A stretch of DNA of 64,000 nucleotides from Meandrina meandrites. Lineage: Eukaryota; Cnidaria; Anthozoa; Scleractinia; Meandrinidae. Where the stretch lies: contig OY855913.1 of NCBI GenBank assembly GCA_963693305.1, forward strand, positions 12,299,201 to 12,363,200, in the 5' to 3' direction. Made by a program: the position numbers and the translations under genes. Below, piece after piece: positions 26,201 through 34,588 of the stretch (position 1 is its first letter; every line of letters starts with the position of its first letter). Under the pieces are notes generated by a model. That model was given only the letters and a program-made list of their open reading frames with translations, did not search any database and had not been told where the DNA came from.

Positions 26201-27985
26201 ATATAGCGCACATTTAACAATTAGACGGTGACCTCGTCCTCTATCAGCTGTTAGGACAACCCAGTGACCAACTATTAGGCGAACTCGCAATCTGATTGGC
26301 TACGCAAGTGCGGTCTAATTTTCGATAGACTGCCCTCGGGGCGCGCGCAAGTAAAATTGCCGAAATCATGTGTTTTTAGATAAATTAGACGGCCCTTTTA
26401 TTGCCAGTGAGAATGTGCATTTACCTGACAGTCTGTCAGTAGTTTATGCTAAATCAATATTTCTTATGGCTCTTTACAGAAGTTTTGAGAATGAAATTGG
26501 ACGTATCTAGAAACGTGAACGTCCAAATATTTACCTCAGTATCTGAGAAGCCTGAATTTCAACCAAACTTTGAGTCATACTCACTCGAAAGTAGTTAGTT
26601 TCCTACGCAGCCGTTATGTAGGGTGTTTCGCAGAGAGAAGAGTTGCGTGACGACCCAGACAGGAACAAGTGGCTCTTAGGACATATGACTGGGAAATTTA
26701 AAATCTAGCCAATCAAATCAACTGTTTTAAGTGGCTTTGTTGTAAAGTACCGGTATCTTAAAACGGTTAACTTGATTGGAAAGATGTTAGGTTCTCTTTG
26801 TAAAAAATCTAGCTAATCAAATGTGTGTCCCCATAGCCAGTTGTTCCTCGAGTCCCAGGCTCCTCCAGCTAAGAGGGACAGGCGGCTCTGGGGACGAGAA
26901 TGCGAATCTCCTTGCTGCTGACTCGTCCCCAGTCATTTCGCAGTGTCTCTCGACCTTCACGGGGAGAAAAGAGACAACCGGGGACAAGTAAATCTACCAG
27001 TCAGGAGAAAGCGTTGCGTGATGATCCAACTAACGGCTGCGAAGAATCTAAGGATACCTTTATCATTACATTGTCGACTGCGTTCTATCGTTAGAAGTTT
27101 TTTTTCGCAGTGAACCACAGTTCGTGATGATGTTAGTAGACTTAGTCAACGGGCACGGTTACCTTATTACGCTCGTGTTAATTGAGGTATTGGAAATTAA
27201 CGCGACTTAAATTAACGCGAAGTGAAGTGAAAATTGCTTTCCAATAAAGGAAATTAACGCGAAAGAGGTGCTAAAATTTCACAATGAAGGAAATAAGCGC
27301 GACCACACAAAGAAATGGACCTTGTAGAGAAAACTGGAACAAATTTAATGTAACACACTCTTAAGTTAACAAAATCCAAAACCCAAACGAATCTCGGTAC
27401 TTCGAGCGAAATTAACGCGAATTTTCCAAATTCGCGTTAATTTCATGCAGCGTTAATTTCCTATAATAAGGTATTTAAATAGAGAATAATACATGGGCGC
27501 GCGGAGATATGAAATTTATCTTCGAGTGTTCAACTCGATATCTCATGAGTGAGCGCAGCGAACGAGTGAGATATCGAGATTGAACACGAGAAGATCAATT
27601 TCATATCTCCAAGCTCCCATGTATTATTCTATTTATTATATAAATTTAGCTCAATTCTTTCAAAAGGTGAATATTCCAAAGGTCATATCAGGACACATGT
27701 GTTTGATACGATATCAGAACACATGTGTTCTGATACGTCATTTCTCAGTGGCCAAAATCCCTATAACACACTGTAGTTTATATAATAATTTGTTTTGGTA
27801 AGTATACTTTTACACTGTAATAGATTTACTGAATTATTACATTCTCATAGTATTACTTTTGCCTGTGTTCACTGTTGTATACAGAGCTTGGTCAGTTGTC
27901 CGGTGTTGCAGCTATCTTGCGCTTTCCCATGCCAGATATTGCCAATGATGATGATGAAGAAGAACGCTCATCCGAAGAAGATTAA
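5235..27985 (+). CDS. PELO: Protein pelota homolog (ribosome rescue factor), complete, 16 exons
   Basis: Exons: 5235-5275, 8993-9085, 11170-11320, 13791-13881, 19809-19865, 19992-20098, 20918-20978, 21490-21530, 22763-22846, 23121-23157, 23353-23399, 24205-24278, 25721-25792, 25953-26027, 26115-26146, 27885-27985. All phases fit and give 387 codons plus TAA; the human protein is about 385. Every intron is GT-AG; the donor after exon 10 (GTGGGC) is weak. Recognisable stretches are [11 protein letters not shown] at the start, [24 protein letters not shown], a basic PRKRKG at 168-173, [22 protein letters not shown] and a closing acidic tail ending SSEED. The order is an Lsm-like N domain, an eRF1-like central domain and an eRF1-like C domain. 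No GGQ is present, as expected for pelota, which frees stalled ribosomes with the GTPase Hbs1 and ABCE1 without cutting peptidyl-tRNA. No stop, frameshift or lost splice site was seen. The transcript unit is over 22 kb for a 1.2-kb message because the introns are full of repeats. Confidence 0.97.
5360..7489. mobile_element. 2.13-kb TIR element with PIF/Harbinger-like ends
   Basis: Ends are GGCCCTGTTTACAAGG and, inverted, GGCCCTGTGGTTTACAACTGC, flanked by TAA on both sides (5357-5359, 7490-7492), the TWA duplication typical of PIF/Harbinger. Sub-terminal GGGTTACCCTAG words recur at both ends. No transposase frame remains. It occupies most of the first part of pelota intron 1, starting 85 bp after exon 1. 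Confidence 0.7.
7534..7824. mobile_element. 291-bp MITE with AGGGCTCAAAATT ends
   Basis: Inverted ends AGGGCTCAAAATT and AATTTTGAGCCCT. Internal GCGACTAA/TTGGCGAC words occur in both orientations, so the element is largely self-complementary. In pelota intron 1. Confidence 0.7.
8340..8600. repeat. Dispersed repeat related to 23611-23990
   Basis: A stretch including GTGTACCATTCCTTTGCGTT and TTGTGATGCTCTTTCAGATG matches the right arm of the palindromic element at 23825-23990. Its start (ACTGGACTGTGAAGTAG) matches 3250. In pelota intron 1. Confidence 0.6.
8611..8823 (+). pseudogene. Possible coding remnant in pelota intron 1
   Basis: A 70-codon plus-strand frame follows an AG at 8609-8610 and ends in TAG at 8821-8823. 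It has a balanced, protein-like composition ([16 protein letters not shown], then [14 protein letters not shown] at the end). It does not fit the phases of pelota. The segment just before it (8340-8600) is a dispersed repeat, so this may be the last exon of a transposon-borne gene. No family recognised. Confidence 0.25.
9375..10751. mobile_element. 1.38-kb TIR element in pelota intron 2
   Basis: Inverted ends GGGGGTCCTTCTTAACTA and TAGTTAAGAAGGACTCCCC, with TTAAT on both sides. Internal sequence is AT-rich and non-coding, and includes a short-range duplicated theme (TTGCTAAGAAAGG and its partner). Confidence 0.55.
11321..12350. other. Pelota intron 3, first part: no feature recognised
   Basis: AT-rich non-coding sequence with scattered stops in all frames. 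I see no repeat ends or coding blocks here. From about 12360 to 12860 base composition becomes richer in C, with long minus-strand frames that look random. Confidence 0.5.
12865..13601. repeat. 0.74-kb imperfect trinucleotide array (ACT/ACC/GCT)
   Basis: Near-continuous triplets of the form (A/G)C(T/C). It changes from ACT/ACC-rich on the left to GCT-rich on the right, with a short break at 13300-13335. Because every unit is three bases, it reads as a Thr/Ala frame on plus and a Val-rich frame on minus. These are artefacts of the repeat and not genes. It lies in pelota intron 3, 190 bp before exon 4. Confidence 0.93.
14414..15731. mobile_element. 1.3-kb TIR element with internal 250-bp duplication
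   Basis: Left end ATAGCCATTACGACTTCAAC and right end, inverted, AATCAGCCATGACGACTTCA, alignable over about 45 bp. Inside, 14878-15060 and 15118-15290 are diverged copies of each other (both contain AGAGTTGTGATTATGCAAAT). Non-coding; pelota intron 4. Confidence 0.6.
15742..16369. mobile_element. 628-bp TIR element with TTAA flanks
   Basis: Inverted ends GACGGAATCCGCCAGGA and TCCTGGTGGATTCCGTC, flanked by TTAA (15738-15741, 16370-16373), a target duplication typical of piggyBac. Two internal 170-bp copies at 15785-15935 and 16000-16140 are tandem, offset about 225 bp. It abuts the previous element. Confidence 0.65.
16442..16583. repeat. Near-perfect 142-bp palindrome with GAGCGCAGCGA loop
   Basis: The arms TTATTGACTGAGT...CCGGACGGGAAAATATTTGG and their complement meet at a loop with GAGCGCAGCGA (16506-16516). 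Fragments of the same ends (GGGTCCGTACG, CATATGATAATTGACTATA) reappear at 17690-17835, so the whole 16442-17835 stretch may be one element. In pelota intron 4. Confidence 0.7.
18788..19245. mobile_element. 458-bp pogo-like MITE
   Basis: Ends TACAGTCAAACCGATATTAA and, inverted, TACAGTAGAATCCCTATTAA, with repeated AAGCGGCCAC / TTAAGCAGCC words inside. Flanking dinucleotide TA fits pogo/mariner insertion. Pelota intron 4. Confidence 0.6.
20193..20266. repeat. (AAT)n microsatellite
   Basis: About 24 AAT units with one GAT interruption, in pelota intron 6, about 95 bp after exon 6. Confidence 0.95.
21777..22197. mobile_element. 421-bp inverted-repeat element in pelota intron 8
   Basis: The arm starting CGAACCGTAGCCACCC and its partner ending GGGTGGCTACGGTTGG align over about 80 bp, including TTTTTGACATCTT. 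Sub-terminal GTTTGAAACC / GTTTCAACC words suggest an older palindrome. Non-coding. Confidence 0.6.
22232..22370. repeat. 139-bp palindromic MITE
   Basis: Arms CCTGTTCCAGGCACTCGGTT + AGTGGGGAGCAGC and their inverted copy (GCTGCTCCCCACTAACC...GCCTGGAATAGG) enclose a GC-rich centre (CCCGCGCGGCG). Confidence 0.7.
22385..22527. repeat. Second palindromic MITE, adjacent
   Basis: Arms TATTGGACTGGAACTAGCTT + ...GAGGCTAATGC and GCATTAGCCTC...CTCGTTCCAGTCCAATA. Separate from the previous palindrome by about 15 bp. Confidence 0.7.
23611..23990. mobile_element. 380-bp fold-back element in pelota intron 11
   Basis: The arms are near-perfect inverted copies of about 170 bp (CGAGCAGGGGACTGGGTACG at the left, CGTACCCAGTCTCCTGCTCG at the right) around a short spacer near 23800. 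A single diverged arm is present at 8400-8590. Confidence 0.75.
26830..27110. repeat. Inverted-repeat remnant in pelota intron 15
   Basis: Words such as GGCTCTGGGGACGAGAATGC and GACTCGTCCCCAGTCATTTC match the ends of the MITE at 37603 and the hairpin at 39306, so this is a related diverged element. Confidence 0.4.
27160..27473. mobile_element. TIR element with clustered TTAACGCGAA words
   Basis: Ends TACCTTATTACGCTCG and CTATAATAAGGTA are short inverted repeats. Inside are about eight copies of ATTAACGCGAA or its complement in both orientations. Such clustered sub-terminal words are usual transposase-binding repeats. Pelota intron 15. Confidence 0.6.
27480..27633. repeat. 154-bp palindrome with GAGCGCAGCGA loop
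   Basis: Arms AGAGAATAATACATGGG... GATATGAAATTTATCTTCGA and their inverted copy. The loop holds GAGCGCAGCGA (27551-27561), the same word as in the loop at 16506. It ends 251 bp before the last pelota exon. Confidence 0.75.
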
Positions 27986-28194
27986 GAAACATGGAAAGAT
28001 CACACCATAAACTTAAAGGAGTGTCTCAACTGAGATAAGAGATGGATGTGGAAAAAACCCTCCCTTTTGCATACTGTGTTATGTATACCTTAAATGGCCA
28101 TTAATCGTCACTTTAGGAATATTGTATATTTTATTCTTCTTAGCCAGAAATAGTGAAATCTTGTCAAAGAAAAATTTTAAAATACTGGCTCAAA

Positions 28195-28200
28195 AATAAA
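28195..28200 (+). terminator. Probable poly(A) signal of pelota
   Basis: AATAAA lies 210 bp after the pelota stop codon in an AT-rich stretch. It is the first canonical hexamer seen on the plus strand after 27985. A 3' UTR of about 220-240 nt is inferred. Confidence 0.5.
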
Positions 28201-28720
28201 AGGTGTTTAAATACTCGAAGAAGAAGAAGAACGTTTTAATCCTGGTTATAAGCCGTGTAGTCGGCTACACGGGAGCCCAAAATGTGTTACCCACGGGCAT
28301 TTTTGTCTGATTTTTGGCAACATAGCTATTTCTAGTAATTTGAGTACGCTGTTTTCGAAAATCATTGTTGCCAAGCTCAATTCTTGTGTTAAGATGGTGT
28401 TTTAGGGTATTTCATAATAACGTCATTGTCCAAAAAAGGAGTTTTTTTTCCTTTAGCAATTTTAAGTTTAATAAATCCAGAAAGTATTTCAATGTGTTAT
28501 TAGTGTACTCTAAGGATGATTCTGAGAATTTCTGACATTTTTTACGCTGTTTCTATGAATATCAAGCTGCCATTTGACAATTGACCACGTCCTCACGGGT
28601 ATAGTTTGAATTTTGTTGAAAAGCGAACGTAATTCTTGTATTCTTAAAAAGTTAATTGAAGTAAGAAAGAAAAATATTGTCGGCATGCCACGCTGAAGCT
28701 ACAAGCTAGCGCGCATTGAT
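28201..28720. other. Intergenic, nothing recognised
   Basis: AT-rich sequence after the pelota poly(A) signal. No coding block, TIR or tandem array was seen before the duplicated unknown block at 28.7 kb. Confidence 0.5.
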
Positions 28721-28724
28721 ATAA

Positions 28725-29020
28725 ATCAACATGTAAGTCAAGATATGATGTCCATATCTCGACTTTTCCCTTCTTTTGTTCTTCGTTTTTTCGACAATTT
28801 TGCTTGGTACAAGCGAAATCGAAGAACTGGGGGCATCGTGTCACTCTCTGACCCACATTTTTGTACACTCTCAAGGGACTGTTTTAATTTGTCAAGGGAA
28901 TACTTTTCGCTGTGGGCGATAAAAACATCACTGGATAGGAATGTGTCAGCACTTCTCGATCCCGAGGTGTTATTTCCACGCATCGCTCGCCATTTAGCCT
29001 GTGTAGCCTTTTGCAAACTA
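28725..29020 (-). pseudogene. Unknown coding block, minus strand, upstream copy duplicated next to it
   Basis: After a TAG acceptor-like site near 29022 an open frame runs about 90 codons to a stop at 28725. It reads TQAKWRAMRGNNTSGSRSAD, then SEKYSLDKLKQSLESVQKC and a basic KLSKKRRTKEGKSRD tail. Composition and the near-identical neighbouring duplicate (29248-29560) suggest a real exon or a gene fragment. No ATG-led complete gene could be built and I do not recognise the product. Confidence 0.35.
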
Positions 29021-29247
29021 CAGGTAGGTATTTTTCAAAGATCTGTGCTATTCATCGATTGAATCGCTTAGTTTTACATGCTTAAAAGCTGCTGCGAATC
29101 TTCATTGTCGGAGGATATTGGCCAATGCTATTGTTTGTCGTCTTCATTGAAAGAAGTATTTTTAGCTCGTCACGCAATCTGTCTCGGTAACCAAATGTAT
29201 TTACAAACTGTTAGGAGCTTTTTTTTTGTATTCTGAGCACGAAGAAT

Positions 29248-29570
29248 CCCTTTTTTCGACTATTTTGCTTGGTACAAGCGAAATAGAAAGATTAGTGAGG
29301 GTTCGTGGCCCTTTCTGACCCACATTTCTGTGAACTCTCAAGGGACTGTTTTAATTTGTCAAGGGAATACCTTTCGCTGTAGGCGATAAAAACATCACTG
29401 GATAGGAATGCGTCAGCACTTCTCGATCCCGAAGTGTTATTTCCACGCATCGCTCGTCATTTAGCCTGTCTAGCCTTTTGCAAACTACAGGTAGGTATTT
29501 TTCAAAGATCTCTGCTATTCATCGATTGAATCACTTAGTTTTACATGCTTAAAAGCTGCTGCGAATCTTC
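29248..29570 (-). pseudogene. Decayed tandem duplicate of the 28.7-29.0 kb coding block
   Basis: About 300 bp match 28780-29090 closely, offset by roughly 470 bp. In the minus frame the tryptophan codon of AKWRAM has become TGA, and the frame breaks again before the basic tail, so this copy cannot encode the same product. The matching acceptor region and downstream sequence are shared, so the duplication includes non-coding flanks. Confidence 0.5.
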
Positions 29571-30198
29571 ATTGTCATATTGTTTGTCGTCTATTTTTAG
29601 AAGTATTTTTAGCTCTTCTCGCAATCTTTCTCGGTAACCAAATGTACAAGAATATTGGCGCGTCGCGGCACGTATTTACAAACTGCCAGGATTTTTTTTT
29701 CTTGTGTTCTGAGCACGGAGAGTTCCTTTTCAAAGTTTAAAATGAAATGAAGAAACACAGATCAATTTTTAAGTGGATTGAAAATGGAAAATCATGGAGT
29801 ACAATGTGCTGGAACCGTTCCGGTGAGAAATGTATCTTTCATTACGCGGATAAGAAGACCTTGTGACATGCATGTTTTTGACTACAATTCACGGGCTTGA
29901 TCACGACTTAATGCAGCTTCTCGAGACTTCAGAAAAGGAAAATGGTAATGTATAATATTGCTTCGAACTTGAATGGAATTTTTATAAGGATCGGTAAAGC
30001 CACTGAGTGAAAAATTGACTGCAAAAAGCCGTCAGGCTAAAATTAAACTTACGCTTTAGCGTGAATAATGCAGGATCTCACGGCTTCATCACTTTGCGGG
30101 AGGTAGTATCCTTCTTTATGGCATGCACCCATTTGAAATATTCAAGAATACTCTTCTCAACTCCTTTCTATATACAAGGAGCAAAGCGTTCTGAGCTT

Positions 30199-30440
30199 TC
30201 AAATGTGGGCCACTTCAGACGAATATCCATTTTGTTCCGCATACTCCTTTGTTAGAGCCTCGAGCTGGGCGCCGTGGCGATCACTTGCATCATCATGAAT
30301 GCGTGACCAGGGATCTATACGATGCTCCTCTTCTTCTTGGGAAGATTCCATTTCTTCACTGGATTGAGAACTTTCGCTTTCTTGTGAGCGTTCAATATCG
30401 TCACTATCTTCAACATCTCCATAACCTTGTTGGAAGGTAT
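30199..30440 (-). pseudogene. Acidic coding remnant fused to the gypsy RT
   Basis: In the same frame as the RT end, the peptide turns into a Glu/Ser-rich run (DVEDSDDIERSQESESSQ) followed by DPWSRIHDDASDRHGAQLEA and ALTKEYAEQNG. This is unlike any gypsy domain. I recall similar acidic-DPWS segments in other cnidarian mobile-element proteins, but cannot confirm it. It marks a recombination or insertion point. Confidence 0.45.
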
Positions 30441-30895
30441 TGAAGGTGGTGAGTCTGCTGGAGGCGTCATCTAGCGGCACCTCCCAGAACCCACTGTTAG
30501 CATCAAAGACTGGTGGCAACTTCTTCAACAGTAGGGAGAGGGTAGTGAGGCCGCTTGATGGCTCTGTTTAGATCTTTAGGATCGATATATATTCTGAGCT
30601 TGTTGGGCTTGATCACTGTACCCATACTCTCTAAGGGTAACAGGTACCTTACTGGTTGTGCTGTTGGGTCGATCTCTATGTGGTAAGTCTCTGCGAGGTA
30701 TCTAAGGCCTTCAAAAACATCTGCGTACTCTGTCAACATGTCATCGATGACTGTCTTCGACATTGATGATGTATACTGGCTGTCTTGAGTCACTATATCC
30801 ACATGATGGAGGGAGTCTTTCACCAGCACTTTTAAGAAATTCAACCATTGGCATGATTCTGCACTTAGAAGTGGTCTCACATCTCCGTCAACGAC
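30400..30895 (-). pseudogene. Gypsy reverse transcriptase fragment
   Basis: Minus-strand peptide with YADVFEGLRYLAETYHIEID, VIKPNKLRIYIDPKDLNRAI, HYPLPTVEEVATSL and, after a one-base frame change, VFDANSGFWEVPLDDASSRL. These are the first blocks of a Ty3/gypsy reverse transcriptase. The YVDD catalytic block and all later parts are missing because the sequence switches to unrelated acidic coding-like sequence at about 30440. Confidence 0.8.
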
Positions 30896-31440
30896 TTAGA
30901 ACTCAAGGACATGGGACGAACTCGTGCACTTGCGTTTGCACTTTCCCACTGGGTACATAACTGTTCCATTGTACATGGTTAACTTGGCTTTGCTTTTCTC
31001 AGTATAGAGGTCATCAGGATCTCCCATAACTCTTGCATAGTCCTTCAGTGGTAAAAGGTTACAAGTGGTTCCACAGTCGAGCTGGAACTTGACATTATGG
31101 TTGTCATTTACCATCATCGTCACAAACAATTGACTGGCAACTTCATCATTACTCTTGGTGTTCAGTGATTCGATTTTGTGAGTGATCAATGTTGATAGAC
31201 AATTTGTCTTCACTTCCATTTATTTCTACCAGGTGGAGTCGTTTTCCTGCTTTAGTTGGTCTTGTTTCCTTTGTTCTGCACTTTTTGCAAAATGGTTTGC
31301 AAGACCACACTTCTGGCACTTTGAGCCATGTGCTGGGCAAAGTTTCTTGTTCTTTGGATGTCTTCTGCCACAGAATTTGCAATCTGTCATAGGGAATTTA
31401 CTAGGCACATAAAAAAGGCGGTTTTTCAGGAGGTTTCTCA
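30896..31440 (-). pseudogene. Gypsy zinc-knuckle and protease region
   Basis: Reading leftward, a CKFCGRRHPKNKKLCPAHG knuckle is followed by KCQKCGLANHFAKSAEQ, a CCHC-like nucleic-acid-binding pair. After a frame change comes KFQLDCGTTCNLLPLKDY, where DCGT sits where retropepsins carry D-S/T-G, and then LTMYNGTVMYPVGKC. The cysteine in the active triad is common in cnidarian gypsy copies as I recall them. The parts lie in different frames, so no polyprotein can be made. Confidence 0.75.
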
Positions 31441-31730
31441 GTGTTAATGGAACTAATTGATTCATAAGTTGTCTTTTCCCAGGGGCACCCAACGGAATAT
31501 TTCGGTAAAATATCTGTTCGGATGGAAGGTCGCCTAAGAATTTCGAAATTTTTTCCCAGCGACGCTCTAGACTTCTCAAATTTTTTCGGAAAACCATAAA
31601 GTTTCCCTAGAATTTTCGGAATTGATGTGCTCACTTTTATCATGTCCCATAATTTTCGGACGGTTTTGTTTGTTCTCTAAAATTTTCGTTTGGCTTAATT
31701 ATTCCAAAAGCTGCTAAAAGTTTCGGTGAG

Positions 31731-33378
31731 CAGGGGTGGATCCAGGATTTTAGATGAGTGATTTGCACCAACTTAACTAAAAAGGGGGCGGGGGGGGGGG
31801 GGGGGGGGGAGGCATGCTTCCTCAGGAAAATTTGAAATTTAGTGTCCTCAAAATTCAATTTTGCTGTATATTTCTGAGAGTACTTTAAGCTATACAGACA
31901 CATTAACGGCACCTCCACAGAAAGCATGATTCTGTACAAAAAATCATTCCTATTTCTTAACCCTTTACAGCCCAAATTATTTTGGAACTCAATTTAGTAC
32001 TTAATCTGAGATCCCCAAAAATATAAAATATGTCACGCATATGTCACAACAGAAATATGTCACGCATATGCTACAACTCAGTAAAGCCTTGCGTAAATAT
32101 TTAACTTGTTTCCTATACGTAAATCCATTAAAATAACCCGTAAAATGATTTGTACGGTTTATACTATATATAAATAAATTTTCATTTGTAAAACTCCCTG
32201 AAGAAGTCTGCGACAGTCAGACGACACGCGTAGGAGAATAAATCAGTTGTTCAAAATACCGTTCGCAAAGTGGTGTTCACAAGTTTAGTTTCCAAAAAAA
32301 TATCTTCTAAAGTCGATACTGGAGGAAGCCACATGACGAACGGAGCTGGTAAAATTATAGTTGCTCCGGTCCAAAGAGAAAATTCGCAATTGCAATCACA
32401 CAGAAACACTGCTAAATTATGCAACTAACATTTCCCACTGGCGGACGTCGAAAATGTGAGACTGTGGATATAATACTTGTACAATTTGTCTGAGAAGTTT
32501 ATTCGTATTTCGCCCGCAATGGACCTCAAATGAAGCATACGATAAACAAAATGCACCATCAAGATATTTAGAGTATGCTAGCCAGGGGAATCGTTTCAGC
32601 GGCCAGCTCTACACAAAATGACAGTTTGATTCGAATATTCAACTGACGCTGGGAAGTCAAATAGCTCACCTGGTTTCCCCACATTATATTCTCTATGAAC
32701 TTGAGCTTGTCCTGGTCCGAATATGTTATGACTTCCTTGAAAACCAAGCCAACATCGTACTGAGCCAATCCTCTTTCAAACTGGGATCGCCTCGAATCAT
32801 GGTTTATGAATTGAAATCTCTGAAATCCTGTCTTCCTCCATAGCAAGTTACCATGAACTCTTGTCGGAACATGAACAAACGAAGGACTTTCGGGGAGAGG
32901 CTTCCCTTTATATACGATTGTCACTAGTTTGCACGGTAGTTTGCGGCCTGGATAGCCAATCACAACGGAGTTTGAGTAGTTCGCAAGACAATGCGAGTGT
33001 ATCTGACCAATCGGAGAGGGTTTTGAGTGATTTGTGAAAAGATCCATATACCCCCCAGTCCCACCCGCTGCGTACAATTTTTTTTCCAGTCGTGCCTACG
33101 AATTTTTTCGCGTTGATCTGGAAGTATCGACAAAGGACGAAAGCGCGCGAGCGAGACTCGTCGAATTCGCTCGGGAAGGGCTGGATTTGCTGTTTAATCA
33201 ACGGAATAACGAGATACGACGCTTTTTTTCTTTGTTTTATTTTATAATAAACAATAAAACAAGAAGGATAATTAATTTTTTGAACTACATAACGAACCTG
33301 AGAAATAAAAAACGCAAATATTTGGAAACATTTGAGTGATTTCTGCAAATCACTTGAACTACTCTGGATCCACCCCTG
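31731..33378. mobile_element. 1.65-kb TIR DNA transposon nested inside the previous one
   Basis: Perfect 15-bp inverted ends CAGGGGTGGATCCAG and CTGGATCCACCCCTG are flanked by GTGAG at 31726-31730 and 33379-33383. A pure G tract begins near 31788. It carries a long minus-strand frame (32568-33077) with promoter-like and exon-like features. No transposase seen. Confidence 0.8.
32568..33077 (-). other. Coding-like frame with promoter motifs inside the nested transposon
   Basis: A 169-codon minus-strand frame is open from 33077 to 32568. Only its middle looks like protein: RFQFINHDSRRSQFERGLAQ, then YDVGLVFKEVITYSDQDKLK and FIENIMWGNQ. That part ends at a good CAG|GTGAGC donor near 32671. Upstream on the same strand are TATATAAAGGG (near 32912) and two CCAAT-like boxes (about 32955 and 33010). 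A host gene's promoter and first exons may have been captured by the transposon. The product is not recognised. Confidence 0.4.
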
Positions 33379-33943
33379 GTGAGCATTAGAGGTAATCAGG
33401 AATGTACGTGAACCTAATGAAAGATAAAGGCAATTGAGGTGATTGAGCTCGGCATTAGCCTACTTATCAGATTATTGGAGAAGTTATTTTTGTTTTTTGT
33501 GGTCTAATTAGCGGTCAAATTTAGGGCCACGACCGCGTACTCGATCCTGTCGTATAATTTACACCCCCTAACGTTCTCGGATGAATAGGTTTAACGCCTA
33601 TAATATTCGGATAAACATTTATATTGCCTAGTATTTTCGCGAAATTTCGATAGGCACACGTATAACGAAAAACTTCCCCTAAAATTTTCTATTGAAAATA
33701 TGGTCTCTCAGTGTCCTCGAACTTTCGACAAGATCCATCAGGATAGCTAAAACTTTCGGATGACTCAAAAAAGGACCCTAGAATTTTCGAAACGACGAAA
33801 GTTCCCCTTAAATATCCGAACAGATAAATATTTTTTAGGGCATCTCCAAATTAACTAAAAAGCCTTCTAGAACATAGAGAAATCCATTTACGACACTTCT
33901 GACGTCTTTGGAAAGATTCGGTCGTTGGGTGCCCCTGTTTTCC

Positions 33944-34484
33944 GCTTCCATTTGCTTCAGTTGGATTTGAGTGAGTTCGGCTGACCTGACTTTCTCAGTT
34001 GCAGTTTCCAAGGTTAGCTTTGCATTGCTCAGGAGTCGTTCTCTTACTGAGGAATCTTGTATTTCCGATCGCAGATAAGGGACTCTTTGAGTGCTCCAAA
34101 TTCATAAGTGTCCGCTAAGGTTTTCAATACAGTGACGTAGTGGTCGATGGACTCACCACTGTCTTGATTTCTCAAAAATAAAACATAGCGTTCATATACA
34201 GTGTTCTTCCTCGGGTTGCAAAACGAGTCGAACTTCTCCAAAATTTTTTCAATTTTGAGTTCGTCGCCTTCTTCATCCCATGTGGCATGTTGTAAACATC
34301 GACAGTCTCTTCGCCGGTTACAGCAAGTAGAGTCGCGACGCATGTTGGCTTATCTTTCTTTGCTACGCGGGTTGCTATTTCATAATTGTTCCATTTTTGT
34401 TTGAATTTCCTCCACTTCTGGGCTGTGTTCCCTTCCTGGAGTTGTAAAGGCTCTGGTGGAGGCAGGCCAAATAAAGCGACAACC
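33944..34484 (-). pseudogene. Gypsy gag fragment
   Basis: From an ATG at 34484 the frame reads VALFGLPPPEPLQLQEGN, then QKWRKFKQKWNNYEIAT, a pattern typical of Gag in invertebrate gypsy elements of the K02A2.6 type. It shifts frame near 34320 into FCNPRKNTVYERYVLF and SGESIDHYVTVLKTLA. A further stop near 34044 separates it from a tail that reads ELTQIQLKQMEAE up to the insertion at 33937. It would have formed the capsid; this copy is broken. Confidence 0.75.
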
Positions 34485-34588
34485 ATGTTGGATTTCTAAG
34501 TTAGCTTATTTGGGTTTCAGTTCGTGGCGTTCACGAGTTCATGCGAATCTTTGTGTGTAAATCTAAGGTAACCACTCTTCTGACACCA

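Larger units (their letters stand above)
31480..33937. mobile_element. 2.46-kb TIR DNA transposon inserted in the gypsy element
   Basis: Both ends carry the perfect 15-bp inverted repeat CAGGGGCACCCAACG, flanked by the direct repeat TTTTCC (31474-31479 and 33938-33943). CAGGG-type ends resemble hAT elements, although hAT duplications are normally 8 bp. The sub-terminal regions are filled with degenerate CTAAAATTTTCGG-like words in both orientations. No transposase was found, so it is non-autonomous. Confidence 0.8.
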
